A stretch of DNA of 59,589 nucleotides, taken from NCBI GenBank assembly GCA_902798205.1, contig CADBVV010000006.1:1-59589 (forward strand), in the 5' to 3' direction. Below the pieces are notes generated by a model. That model worked only from the letters and a program-made list of their open reading frames with translations. It was not told where the DNA came from and did no database searches. Position 1 is the stretch's first letter. Each line of letters begins with the position of its first letter. The position numbers and the translations under genes were made by a program. Below are positions 28,635 through 36,689 of this stretch, one piece after another. The DNA comes from an uncultured Pseudomonadota bacterium. GTDB taxonomy: Bacteria; Pseudomonadota; Alphaproteobacteria; Rs-D84.

Positions 28635-29234
28635 ATGACCAACAGCGAAGTCAAAGGAACTCTAAAAGAGATTAAGCAAATAACGGACAAGATGGATGAA
28701 TCCCATTTAAACAGAATACTAAAGATTCTTATAGACGCACAGACTACAAAAGGCTGTGCGTTTTTTCTTGCTTTGGATGTTCGAAAAACAGTAAAGAAGA
28801 TGTTAACCGATTTAATAAAAACCAGTCATATTAACAATATTTTTAATCGCAAACAAATTAAACAGATTTATGAAATTCTGGGTGATTACCATGTTTACCC
28901 CGTTTGTAAATTATGTGGTCAACCAATAAAGATAGATTCTGGCAGTATTCAACAGTATCGTACCAATCAGGCTGACAAAATGGCTTTTTCATGGGATCAT
29001 ATGCAACCGAAATCTTTGGGTGGTGGTTATGAATTGAATAATATGCAACCAACACATAAAATTTGTAATAACAGACGCGGAATTCAGCCGGCATATAATC
29101 AAAGATTGCATATTAACATAAAGATATCATTGGAATTTGATGGTGCGCAAACGATAAAACATCGCCCAATACATTTGACTGTGATTCCACAAATACAGTA
29201 TTGTCAAAATCAATGTTGTCAAAATGCCCGTTAA
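28635..29234 (+). CDS. HNH-type endonuclease domain protein
   Basis: A 199-residue protein. The first 85 residues are helical. A CKLCGQP zinc knuckle (near residue 92) then leads into WDHMQPKSLGGG, NNMQPTHKICNNRRG, which is the His-Asn-Cys arrangement of HNH nucleases. The C-terminal region ends with extra cysteines (CQNQCCQNAR). The ATG at 28635 is chosen for the strong AAAGGGGGA site. HNH proteins include homing, restriction, Cas and phage enzymes; nothing here tells which. It diverges from tRNA-Gly and its element, so a link to that element is possible but unproven. Confidence 0.8.
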   Translation: MTNSEVKGTLKEIKQITDKMDESHLNRILKILIDAQTTKGCAFFLALDVRKTVKKMLTDLIKTSHINNIFNRKQIKQIYEILGDYHVYPVCKLCGQPIKIDSGSIQQYRTNQADKMAFSWDHMQPKSLGGGYELNNMQPTHKICNNRRGIQPAYNQRLHINIKISLEFDGAQTIKHRPIHLTVIPQIQYCQNQCCQNAR

Positions 29235-29248
29235 AGGCCAACAAATAT

Positions 29249-29277
29249 TTGACTTTTGATAAAATTTAATACATAAT
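29249..29277 (+). promoter_or_regulatory. Promoter of the rpsP operon (TTGACT-17-CATAAT)
   Basis: TTGACT at 29249-29254 and CATAAT at 29272-29277 are 17 nt apart. Start near 29284, leaving a leader of about 146 nt. Confidence 0.6.
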
Positions 29278-29283
29278 AAGCCT

Positions 29284-29429
29284 GCAAATCCCAAAGATTG
29301 CCATTATTAACAACCCTGTGTACGGTATGTACAAGGAACATCAACCGGCGAGTTTTCGCTCTTGATGGCGGTTTTGTTTGTGGTATTTATGGGAAAAACA
29401 GATAACAAAAAACTAAGGAGCAAAATAAA
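29284..29429 (+). promoter_or_regulatory. Structured leader of the rpsP operon, possible attenuator
   Basis: The leader contains a hairpin TGTAC-GGTAT-GTACA near 29320. It also has a second region with two alternative pairings: CATCAA (29339-29344) with TTGATG (29362-29367), or AACCG (29343-29347) with CGGTT (29369-29373), the latter followed by a T-rich stretch. The two share bases and cannot form together. This is what a transcription attenuator would look like; the ligand could be S16, but that is inference. Confidence 0.4.
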
Positions 29430-29918
29430 ATGGCAACAGTTATCAGATTGGCACGTTATGGTGCAAAAAAACGTCCTTACTATCACGTAGTAGTTACAGA
29501 TTCTCGTAACGCACGTAATTCAGGGGCAATTTTGGAAACAGTTGGTAAATACAACCCAATGTTGGCAAAAGACGATGCAAAACGCGTTGTTTTGGATATT
29601 GAAAAAGTTAAATCTTGGATGGCCAAGGGTGCAAAACCATCTGACCGTGTTTACAAATTCTTGGTAAATGCAGGTTTGGTTGCTGCAAAACCAATTCCAA
29701 CACAAACAAAGAAAAATCAACCTTCTGAAAAAACTCAAATGAAGGCTAAAGATAAAGCCGATAAATTGGCTAAAATCGCTGAAGAAAAAGCCGCAGCAGA
29801 AGCTGCTGCTAAAGCAGCCGCAGAAGCACCAGCAGAAGAATCTGCACCAGTTGCAGAAGAAACACCTGCTGAAACACCTGCGGAAGAAACAGCTGCAACA
29901 GAAGCTGTTGCCGAATAA
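29430..29918 (+). CDS. rpsP: Ribosomal protein bS16 with long acidic tail
   Basis: bS16 is a small-subunit protein. The first 85 residues are the conserved fold (IRLARYGAKKRPYYHVVVTDSR). The remaining 75 form an Ala/Glu/Lys/Pro-rich low-complexity tail of the sort seen in many alphaproteobacterial S16 proteins. Total length is 162. A TAAGGAG site precedes the ATG. It heads the S16-RimM-TrmD-L19 operon. Confidence 0.96.
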   Translation: MATVIRLARYGAKKRPYYHVVVTDSRNARNSGAILETVGKYNPMLAKDDAKRVVLDIEKVKSWMAKGAKPSDRVYKFLVNAGLVAAKPIPTQTKKNQPSEKTQMKAKDKADKLAKIAEEKAAAEAAAKAAAEAPAEESAPVAEETPAETPAEETAATEAVAE

Positions 29919-29930
29919 TATTTTGCTTGA

Positions 29931-29956
29931 ATACTTGGCGGGCAACCGCCAAGTAT
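29931..29956 (+). promoter_or_regulatory. Perfect GNRA-capped hairpin between rpsP and rimM
   Basis: ATACTTGGCGG (29931-29941), loop GCAA, then CCGCCAAGTAT (29946-29956). This is an 11-bp perfect stem with a GNRA tetraloop. It includes the first two bases of the upstream rimM ATG and is followed by GGTTTTAG, a short T-run. It may be a partial terminator, a processing site or a translational block. Confidence 0.6.
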
Positions 29957-30428
29957 GGTTTTAGATATGAATACAGCAAATAAAATCTTGGTCGGTAAAA
30001 TTGTTGCGCCTCAGGGAATTCGTGGTGAATTTCGTGTGCAATCTTTTGCAGAAACACCAAATGATTTTAAAAAATTTCATATTATTTGCGACAAATGCGA
30101 ACCTGAACAGTTTCAATTTGTTCGCGTATTAAAGCAAAATATTATAATTGCAAAAATTGACGGTATAAATGACCGTAATACTGTTGAAATATTACGTGGA
30201 ACCGAATTATTTATTTCACGTGATGATTTACCAAAATTAAAAGAAAACGAATATTATCAATCAGATTTAATAGGGTTTGATGTTATTCGTGGGGGAACAA
30301 AGATAGGCGTCGTCGATTGTTTTCAAAACTTTGGTGGTGGCGATATTATTGAATTGGATAATGGAGAGATGGTTTCTTTTAAAAACGCAGATGTTGATAT
30401 AAAAAATAAAACAATAATTGTGTTATAA
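29955..30428 (+). CDS. rimM: Ribosome maturation factor RimM
   Basis: RimM binds S19/S16 during 30S assembly. The 157-residue protein has the family opening ILVGKIVAPQGIRGEFRVQSF and the PRC-barrel half (EYYQSDLIGFDVI, DIIELDNGEMVSF). The ATG at 29955 lies inside a stable hairpin; the ATG at 29967 may be the true start. Neither has a clear ribosome site. Length is near the normal 170. Confidence 0.92.
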   Translation: MVLDMNTANKILVGKIVAPQGIRGEFRVQSFAETPNDFKKFHIICDKCEPEQFQFVRVLKQNIIIAKIDGINDRNTVEILRGTELFISRDDLPKLKENEYYQSDLIGFDVIRGGTKIGVVDCFQNFGGGDIIELDNGEMVSFKNADVDIKNKTIIVL

Positions 30429-30443
30429 ACAAGGAAAGAAACG

Positions 30444-30695
30444 ATGAGCCAAAATTTTATAATAAGTTTGCCTTTGGTAAATATTGAATGCAAACAAACA
30501 CTTAAAGATGGATTGCGTTCAAATTGTCCATTAAAACAGTTTTTAGATTCTGATGAAGCAATATATGTTGCTTGGCCACAAGATAACAGATTGTTGCCAG
30601 ATACAACTGATTTTCAAACTGCTGTTAATGAAATGGAAAAAATACGCAAGATATGTGACAATTGCAATAATCAACACAAAGGGGCAAACAGATGA
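30444..30695 (+). CDS. Small four-cysteine protein in the rpsP operon, unknown
   Basis: An 83-residue protein 15 nt after rimM, with AAGGAAAG before the ATG. It has Cys near residues 15 and 27 and a C-terminal CDNCNNQH motif, consistent with a small zinc-binding fold. The 63-residue protein at 31571 has a similar CxxC near the end followed by a His, so the two may be related. It overlaps the next start by four bases (ATGA), indicating coupled translation. Confidence 0.65.
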   Translation: MSQNFIISLPLVNIECKQTLKDGLRSNCPLKQFLDSDEAIYVAWPQDNRLLPDTTDFQTAVNEMEKIRKICDNCNNQHKGANR

Positions 30696-31081
30696 CATTT
30701 ATTGTATCAAATAAAGAACATCAAGAACACATAAAAGAACTTGCCCTGCCCGTATTTGCTGCAGTTGAAAAGTTATTGTGTGTTATAAATGCTAACAAAG
30801 ATCATTCAACATACGCAAATGTTCAAAAGGCTACATTAGATTTGAATAAAACAATTTTTGTTTTTCAGGGATATGGACCAACGTGGGAATTAGAAAGTAT
30901 AAGCAAAGCTTTGCATAAATTAATTCAAAGTGTCCCAAGAATATCAAGAAATTACATACCATATCAAGAGTTAGAAAATTATTTAAATATGCTTTCTAGA
31001 CCAATTGCGCGTATGAACACAACAATCAGTTTTCTGGATAAAATAAAACAAAAATTTGGTTTTGGGAAAAATCCAAGATAA
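30692..31081 (+). CDS. Helical protein in the rpsP operon, unknown
   Basis: A 129-residue mainly helical protein, coupled by ATGA to the previous gene. Segments include ALPVFAAVEKLLCVINANK and WELESISKALHKLIQSVPR; the end is basic (KIKQKFGFGKNPR). No signal peptide, membrane segment or known motif is visible. Confidence 0.65.
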   Translation: MTFIVSNKEHQEHIKELALPVFAAVEKLLCVINANKDHSTYANVQKATLDLNKTIFVFQGYGPTWELESISKALHKLIQSVPRISRNYIPYQELENYLNMLSRPIARMNTTISFLDKIKQKFGFGKNPR

Positions 31082-31106
31082 TAATAATTTGCAGGAAAAA
31101 TAAAAT

Positions 31107-31535
31107 ATGAATTTTGAAGTGAATGGAACTTTGACGGATAGAAAATTCAATAATACAGTAAAATCTGTAATGGATTTTGCCGATAAACAGTTATTGAAAT
31201 ATGATCACCTTATAGATGACAAAAAATATAAAAGATATCATGAAATCCACGAATATTTGGAACAACATTTAAACAAAGCATATTATGCACTATCAAAACG
31301 CACTTTGGTATGTGATTTAATGGATTTAACATATCGATTTCCTATCAAGGCACCAATGATTAGAAAAAAAGTCAAAGATTATTTTAATATGCAAATCAAT
31401 GCATACAGTTTAAGTGAACGTCCATACACAAATGCAATCGCGGGTTATCCATATAAATCAACCAATATCGTAGATTTATTGGAAGAAGTTGAAATGGTCA
31501 GAAAAGAAAGATATGAATCAGGACTTTCTAGATAA
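31107..31535 (+). CDS. Helical protein in the rpsP operon, unknown
   Basis: A 142-residue charged helical protein (SVMDFADKQLLKYDHLIDDK; YHEIHEYLEQHLNKAYYALS). AGGAAAAATAAA lies upstream. No recognised domain. Its place between rimM and trmD suggests co-expression with ribosome-linked genes. Confidence 0.62.
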   Translation: MNFEVNGTLTDRKFNNTVKSVMDFADKQLLKYDHLIDDKKYKRYHEIHEYLEQHLNKAYYALSKRTLVCDLMDLTYRFPIKAPMIRKKVKDYFNMQINAYSLSERPYTNAIAGYPYKSTNIVDLLEEVEMVRKERYESGLSR

Positions 31536-31570
31536 AAATATAATGAAAGATAATACAAGGACTTGATAAA

Positions 31571-31762
31571 ATGTTTACAGATAAACCAATAACACAAACA
31601 TGCCCGCAAAAAGAAAATCCAAATTTGGAATGCCGTAAAACATTGGTATATCAGGCACTGCATGGTGTTGAATTATCATATGAATCAACTTACCATTTGG
31701 ACAATATTCTTGGTGATGTTTGTAGTTTTTGTATCAAAGAACACAATCAAAAAAAGAGATAA
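31571..31762 (+). CDS. Tiny cysteine protein before trmD, unknown
   Basis: A 63-residue protein with Cys at about 11, 21 and a late CSFC followed by EHNQKKR. The pattern resembles the 83-residue protein at 30444 and could form a small zinc site. It ends six bases before trmD. Confidence 0.6.
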   Translation: MFTDKPITQTCPQKENPNLECRKTLVYQALHGVELSYESTYHLDNILGDVCSFCIKEHNQKKR

Positions 31763-31768
31763 ATCTAA

Positions 31769-32443
31769 ATGCATTTTAATATATTAACTGTTTTTCCAGA
31801 AATGTTCCCGGGAACCCTTGATAAAGGGGTTGTTGGTCGTGCGTTAGACAAAGGAATCTGGTCATATAAAGCAATCAACATCCGTGATTTTGCCATAAAT
31901 AATTACGGCAGTGTGGATGATGAACAATTTGGCGGTGGTGCTGGTATGGTTATGCGTCCAGATGTGCTGGGAAACGCAATAGATTCCATTGAAAAACCGG
32001 GAAAAATCATATTTTTTTCACCGCGCGGTAAAACTTTGACACAAAAATTAGTGCATGAATATGCAAAATGTGATACAATAACCATGCTCTGTGGTCGATA
32101 TGAAGGTATTGATCAACGGGTTATCGACGAATATGATATTGAAGAATTATCTATTGGCGATTATGTGTTATCTGGTGGTGAAATTGCAGCGCAAGTTTTA
32201 GTTGACAGTTGCGTTCGCGTGTTAGATAATGTATTGGGTGGCGGCGATGAAGCCGTCCAAAACGAAAGTTTCGAAATCGGCGGGCTTGAATGGCCATTAT
32301 ACACCCGTCCGTCAGTATGGCGTGGACATAAAGTCCCAGAAGTCCTGCTGTCCGGTCACCATGGCAATATCGAACGGTGGCGGAAACAACAATCGGACGA
32401 AATAACAAAAGAACGTCGTCCGGATTTAATAAAGGAAAACTAA
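31769..32443 (+). CDS. trmD: tRNA (guanine-37-N1) methyltransferase TrmD
   Basis: TrmD makes m1G37 in tRNAs reading CNN codons. The 224-residue protein has the trefoil-knot SPOUT motifs: [24 protein letters not shown] and [13 protein letters not shown]. The family opening [11 protein letters not shown] is present. It sits directly before rplS, as usual. Confidence 0.97.
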   Translation: MHFNILTVFPEMFPGTLDKGVVGRALDKGIWSYKAINIRDFAINNYGSVDDEQFGGGAGMVMRPDVLGNAIDSIEKPGKIIFFSPRGKTLTQKLVHEYAKCDTITMLCGRYEGIDQRVIDEYDIEELSIGDYVLSGGEIAAQVLVDSCVRVLDNVLGGGDEAVQNESFEIGGLEWPLYTRPSVWRGHKVPEVLLSGHHGNIERWRKQQSDEITKERRPDLIKEN

Positions 32444-32444
32444 A

Positions 32445-32834
32445 ATGAGCATTATTAAAAAAATTGAACAAGAACAAGTTGCTAAATTAAAAGGCAACAA
32501 AGTTATCCCTGAATTCAAAGCGGGTGATACAGTAAAAGTTCATGTTAAAATTAAAGACGGTGATAAATTCCGTATCCAAATGTTTGAAGGTGTTGTTGTT
32601 GCACGTGATGGCGGAAACGGAAATAATGCTTCTTTCACTGTACGCCGTGAATCTTATGGCGTTGGTGTAGAACGTAAATTCCCATTATACAGCCCAGCAA
32701 TCGAAAAGATTGAAAAAGTTCGCGTCGGTAAAGTCCGTCGTTCGAAATTGTTCTTCTTGCGTGGTTTGTCTGGCAAGAAAGCTCGTATTGTTGAAGATTT
32801 GTCTGCAAATGCTAAAAACGGCAGCGAAGATTAA
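32445..32834 (+). CDS. rplS: Ribosomal protein bL19
   Basis: bL19 lies at the subunit interface of the 50S. The 129-residue protein has [31 protein letters not shown], and [20 protein letters not shown]. The start lies one base after the trmD stop. Length and position are typical. Confidence 0.97.
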   Translation: MSIIKKIEQEQVAKLKGNKVIPEFKAGDTVKVHVKIKDGDKFRIQMFEGVVVARDGGNGNNASFTVRRESYGVGVERKFPLYSPAIEKIEKVRVGKVRRSKLFFLRGLSGKKARIVEDLSANAKNGSED

Positions 32835-32871
32835 TCTTCTTTGTAAAGAATATAAAACAAGGGGTGTCAAA

Positions 32872-33231
32872 ATGCGATTCATAAAATATTTGTGTTTTGT
32901 TTTTGCTCCCCTGTTTTTATTTTTGAACACATCTGCTTTTGCATATATTGAAAAAGAAACCGCTGTTTTGCGCGTAATGAACAAGGCAGCCGGGAAAACA
33001 CAAACCGTTTCTGGAAAGGTTGGTAATTCAATACAACATGATGGATTAATAATTAAAATCAGAAATTGCAAACAAACCGACCCTTTTGATCCAGAAAACT
33101 TTTTTGCATTTCTTGAAATATATACAAAAACAGACGAACGTATTTTCAGTGGTTGGATGAATCATAATGAACCAGGCCAAAACCCATTACAAGATGATAC
33201 TTATGATGTATGGCTGGAAAAATGTGAGTAA
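32872..33231 (+). CDS. Exported DUF2155 protein
   Basis: DUF2155 proteins are small exported proteins of alphaproteobacteria with no known role. The 119-residue product has a signal peptide ending near NTSAFA, then AVLRVMNKAAGKTQTVSGKVG and the hallmark end FSGWM...QDDTYDVWLEKC. Two cysteines may pair. The ATG at 32872 has AAGGGGTG upstream and gives a clean signal peptide. The open frame runs further left into rplS but that part is not credible. Confidence 0.88.
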   Translation: MRFIKYLCFVFAPLFLFLNTSAFAYIEKETAVLRVMNKAAGKTQTVSGKVGNSIQHDGLIIKIRNCKQTDPFDPENFFAFLEIYTKTDERIFSGWMNHNEPGQNPLQDDTYDVWLEKCE

Positions 33232-33234
33232 ACA

Positions 33235-33567
33235 ATGACAAAGAAAAAAAGATTACAACAAATAAAACTGTTAATAAAAGCATCTATAATCATTGGTGTG
33301 TTGTTCGTTTTTATTGTCTTGGGATTGTTTGTTCGCCCAAATCGTACATTCGAAAATGTCAACATGAAAAAATGGTTAAATTTAACATCTGAACAGCGCG
33401 CATTGACAATAGAACATATTATAAAAGATGTCCAAGACAAAGAATTATTGATTAAATGTCTTGATAAAATTGCAGAATTACCAAATTCAAACGAAATGTT
33501 AATAAAAGATGCAACTGTGATTTGTTACAGTGGGATACAAATGAATGCTTCCAAAGACGAAGACTAG
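33235..33567 (+). CDS. Small single-pass membrane protein, unknown
   Basis: A 110-residue protein with a short basic N-terminus and one hydrophobic segment (LLIKASIIIGVLFVFIVLGL), then a mostly polar tail. It starts three bases after DUF2155. Its end overlaps the start of the DUF1460 gene by 23 nt, so translation is probably coupled. Confidence 0.7.
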   Translation: MTKKKRLQQIKLLIKASIIIGVLFVFIVLGLFVRPNRTFENVNMKKWLNLTSEQRALTIEHIIKDVQDKELLIKCLDKIAELPNSNEMLIKDATVICYSGIQMNASKDED

Positions 33568-34243
33568 ATTATTTGTGCTGTTGTTTTTGTTGTCTGGTTG
33601 TTCAACGACCAAACCCGTTGATTTAGGGTATCAATATTTAAATGTTAAATATCAAATTAATCCTTTGGGCGAAGAAAAATCCCCAGACACAGATCCTTTG
33701 ATTCGTTTTGATGCGTTTGATTGTACGACTTTTGTTGAAACTGTTCTTGCAAATGGCGATAAAGAAAAATTAACTAAAATCAGATACAAAGACGGCGAAG
33801 TTGATTTTATAAATCGTAATCATTTCATGGAAACCGATTGGATACCAAACAACAAATTTGAAAATGTCAGCCATTTATACGGCAAAACAAATATCAGGCA
33901 TATTGTGATTGATAAAAAATCTTGGGTCAAACACGTGTATAACACAGATATAAATTTTGATAAGCAAAGTGCAGATATAGAATATATACCATACGAAAAT
34001 TTATCAAAAATAGATATACAAACGCCTTTAATTGTGTTATTTATACATGACGGTAATGGTTTTTATAAAAAAATCGGAACCGATTTGGCGATTATTCATA
34101 TGGGCTTTTTATTGCCTGGGAATGTATTACGTCATGCATCAAGAATGCATGGTCGTGTTGAGGATGTCAATTTTGAAGAATATATAAACAAACGAAAGAA
34201 AAACAAACACAACCTGGGAATAACATTGGTAAAGATAAAATGA
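33545..34243 (+). CDS. DUF1460 lipoprotein, NlpC/P60-like amidase family
   Basis: DUF1460 proteins belong to the NlpC/P60-like papain superfamily; some relatives act on peptidoglycan. The 232-residue protein has a lipobox (LLFLLSGC), and the catalytic-type segment FDCTTFVETVL with a later IIHMGFLLPGNVLRHAS, supplying a Cys and His. The start follows no strong ribosome site but overlaps the previous gene. It overlaps tsaD by four bases. Confidence 0.75.
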   Translation: MLPKTKTRLFVLLFLLSGCSTTKPVDLGYQYLNVKYQINPLGEEKSPDTDPLIRFDAFDCTTFVETVLANGDKEKLTKIRYKDGEVDFINRNHFMETDWIPNNKFENVSHLYGKTNIRHIVIDKKSWVKHVYNTDINFDKQSADIEYIPYENLSKIDIQTPLIVLFIHDGNGFYKKIGTDLAIIHMGFLLPGNVLRHASRMHGRVEDVNFEEYINKRKKNKHNLGITLVKIK

Positions 34244-35364
34244 ACGAAGAAAAATTGATTATAACAGATATGGGCGCAAGCAATGAACACAAATCTTCTG
34301 ATAAATCGATTTTGTGTTTAGGGATAGAATCTTCTTGTGATGAAACCAGTGCCGCAATCGTGGACAGCGACAGAAATATTCTATCACATATTATATATTC
34401 ACAAATTCCAGAACATCAAAAATATGGTGGTGTTGTTCCTGAACTTGCTGCACGTGCGCATATATTGGCAATAGATGAAGTTATAAAATTAACTTTAGAA
34501 CGCGCAAATAAAACAATTAATGATATTGATGTCGTTGCGGCAACGGCTGGTCCGGGGTTAATTGGTGGTGTTTTAGTTGGGTGGATGGCAGCAACAGGTA
34601 TTGCAAATGCAACAAATAAACCTTTGGTTGCGGTTAATCATTTGGAAGGACACGCATTGGTTCCACGTCTGAAAGCGACTTCTGCAACCGATTCTGCAAC
34701 AAATATCAATGTTGAATTTCCGTATTTGTTAATGCTGGCATCTGGTGGACACTGTCAGATTTTATTGGTGTACGGTGTCGGTAAATATGAATTAATAGGT
34801 CAAACATTGGACGACAGCGCCGGTGAAGCATTTGATAAGATTTCAAAAATGTTGGGACTTGGTTATCCTGGCGGTCCAATTGTTGATAAACGCGCACAAT
34901 TGGGCAATCCAAAACGTTTCCATTTTCCAAGACCGTTATGTGATAAACCAGGATGTGATTTTTCGTTTTCAGGCATCAAAACAGCCGCACGTATGTTGTT
35001 GGATAAAACACCAGAATCTGATATAAATGAAGAATTTATAAACGATTTTTGTGCGTCTTTTCAAACATCTGTGGTTGATTGTATTATTAATCGTTTAACA
35101 AATGCATTGCACGATGAACGTGTTTTAAATGCACAACCAAAAACATTGGTTGTTGCCGGTGGTGTTGCTAAAAACAGTGCAATTCGTGCAGCAATGGAAA
35201 ATTTGGCCAATAAATCAAATATGGTATTCGCCGCCCCACCAATGAGTTTGTGCACTGATAATGGTGCAATGATTGCATGGGCAGGATTGGAAAATTATAA
35301 AATTGGCAATGTCGTTCGCGAACCAATTGCACCCCGCCCCCGTTGGCCACTGACCGAATTATAA
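34240..35364 (+). CDS. tsaD: tRNA t6A synthesis protein TsaD
   Basis: TsaD transfers threonylcarbamoyl to A37 of ANN-decoding tRNAs. The protein has LGIESSCDETSAAIV, the metal-binding HMEGH-like motif (here NHLEGHALVPR), and ASGGHCQILLV. At 374 residues it has about 20 extra residues before the usual start, so a later Met (34270) is an alternative. The ATGA overlap with the DUF1460 gene indicates coupling. Confidence 0.96.
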   Translation: MNEEKLIITDMGASNEHKSSDKSILCLGIESSCDETSAAIVDSDRNILSHIIYSQIPEHQKYGGVVPELAARAHILAIDEVIKLTLERANKTINDIDVVAATAGPGLIGGVLVGWMAATGIANATNKPLVAVNHLEGHALVPRLKATSATDSATNINVEFPYLLMLASGGHCQILLVYGVGKYELIGQTLDDSAGEAFDKISKMLGLGYPGGPIVDKRAQLGNPKRFHFPRPLCDKPGCDFSFSGIKTAARMLLDKTPESDINEEFINDFCASFQTSVVDCIINRLTNALHDERVLNAQPKTLVVAGGVAKNSAIRAAMENLANKSNMVFAAPPMSLCTDNGAMIAWAGLENYKIGNVVREPIAPRPRWPLTEL

Positions 35365-35373
35365 AATGTTGTT

Positions 35374-35398
35374 CCCCACATTGATTTGTGGGGTTTTT
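35374..35398 (+). terminator. Terminator after tsaD
   Basis: CCCCACA-TTGATT-TGTGGGG hairpin followed by five T's. Confidence 0.88.
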
Positions 35399-35417
35399 AA
35401 TGATATAATTATACATT

Positions 35418-36425
35418 ATGAGATTAAAAAACGATCCTGTTTTATACAAAGAAGCCACCAAAAAGATTTTGGCACAAATCGATGCCTTGCATTTAACACC
35501 AGAAAAACACGAATGCGCAATTCGTCTGGTGCAATTGCTTCGCAAATCTTTTACTAATACAGAGATAAAAAAGGCAACATTTTTGGCAAACTCAACGGAC
35601 AATGTTTGGAATTTGGGTTATGAATCTGGTGGTTTTTGTCGTGTAGCCAGCATACTGTTTATGTATGCAATGCCGGATTCAGAAGATTGGCAATTGATGG
35701 CACTGGACAATGGTGCATGGGAATATGAACATCATTGGCTGGTTCATAAACCAAGTGGTAAAATACTTGATTTGACATACGATCAATTTATTTCGCCTGT
35801 GCCTTATGAATTGGGTAAACCTGTGGCACCAGAATTATCATTACAAGACGAAGCGCATGTGTTTGCAAAGAAACTAGGTTTTAATTTGATGAAATTAATT
35901 GGAAATAAAAGACAACAAAGTAAAAAATCTTATGCGCAAAGATACGAAGATTTTACAAAAGCAACCGTAAAATTGGCTGAAAAAATTCATGCCGCAAATT
36001 ATTCTAAAACAATTAATGCCAAATATACATTGCCGGAAATAACTGTTGCGTTGCGTAATATTTATAAAAATCCGGTATATCATACACGTTTTGTCGGTAG
36101 TAAAATGGAAGACAATAAATGGTCTTCTGGGTTTTGCGCGATGGCCAGTTTGTTGATATACGAAATGTATGGCGGTGCAGATGTTTGGAATTTGATGGCA
36201 ATACGTTATAATGATTGGGTCGTTAACGGCAATCCGGTAAGTTCGGTTGTGTTTTTACAAGACAAAACAACAGGTATCAATTTTGGAACAACTGGTGAAC
36301 ATTTTTATCCGTTAATTGTTCCTTATAATATTGGTGTTCCATTGGATGCTGGAAAATTGCGCACTCCAAACAAGGAAGAATTAAGGGATATTCTTATTAA
36401 AGAACTCGAACAAAACAGAAAATAA
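35418..36425 (+). CDS. Protein with two tandem papain-like units, unknown
   Basis: A 335-residue protein with no signal peptide. Two related halves are visible. The first has ESGGFCRVASILFMYAM (Cys74), EHHWLVHKPSGKILDL (His105/106, Asp118) and looks like a Cys-His-Asp protease or transglutaminase fold. The second has SSGFCAMASLLIYEMY (Cys240) and SSVVFLQDKTTGINF, where the His and Asp positions are replaced, so it may be inactive. Function unknown; the fold assignment is by eye. It has its own unit between a terminator and xseA. Confidence 0.7.
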   Translation: MRLKNDPVLYKEATKKILAQIDALHLTPEKHECAIRLVQLLRKSFTNTEIKKATFLANSTDNVWNLGYESGGFCRVASILFMYAMPDSEDWQLMALDNGAWEYEHHWLVHKPSGKILDLTYDQFISPVPYELGKPVAPELSLQDEAHVFAKKLGFNLMKLIGNKRQQSKKSYAQRYEDFTKATVKLAEKIHAANYSKTINAKYTLPEITVALRNIYKNPVYHTRFVGSKMEDNKWSSGFCAMASLLIYEMYGGADVWNLMAIRYNDWVVNGNPVSSVVFLQDKTTGINFGTTGEHFYPLIVPYNIGVPLDAGKLRTPNKEELRDILIKELEQNRK

Positions 36426-36481
36426 TCATCTATCGTTTATTGTTGAATGTGATAATGTTTGTTGTGCTGTTGGCGTTTTAT

Positions 36482-36598
36482 CTATTCGTTTATATGTGAT
36501 GGATTTGTTGCCATTGGATGTTTGATAACATAATTACCATCGCCAAAAACAAGGCTGTCCCGTGGTTTGTTTGTGTTAATTTGATTGTTGTTTAACAT
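36482..36598 (-). CDS. Possible 38-residue small protein
   Basis: In the 264-nt gap before xseA there is one minus-strand ORF with a protein-like composition (it contains RDSLVFGDGNYVIKHP). It has no ribosome site and could be chance or a gene remnant. Otherwise 36426-36628 shows nothing recognisable. Confidence 0.2.
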   Translation of the reverse strand: MLNNNQINTNKPRDSLVFGDGNYVIKHPMATNPSHINE

Positions 36599-36628
36599 GT
36601 TTTATATTTTATCGTTTTTACAATAAAA

Positions 36629-36657
36629 TTGCAATTTTTTTAACATTTTGATAGAAT
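36629..36657 (+). promoter_or_regulatory. Promoter of xseA (TTGCAA-17-TAGAAT)
   Basis: TTGCAA at 36629-36634 and TAGAAT at 36652-36657 are 17 nt apart. Start near 36664 rules out the upstream in-frame TTG (36648) as the start. Confidence 0.6.
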
Positions 36658-36689
36658 TGGACAACAACGAAAATAAAAAGATAAAAATT

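Noticed and set aside
29284-29429. SRP (4.5S) RNA gene before rpsP
   Set aside because: It lacks the conserved SRP loop and GGAAGG-type motif; it reads better as an mRNA leader.
32710-32871. N-terminal extension of the DUF2155 gene
   Set aside because: It lies within rplS in another frame; the ATG at 32872 gives a ribosome site and a signal peptide.
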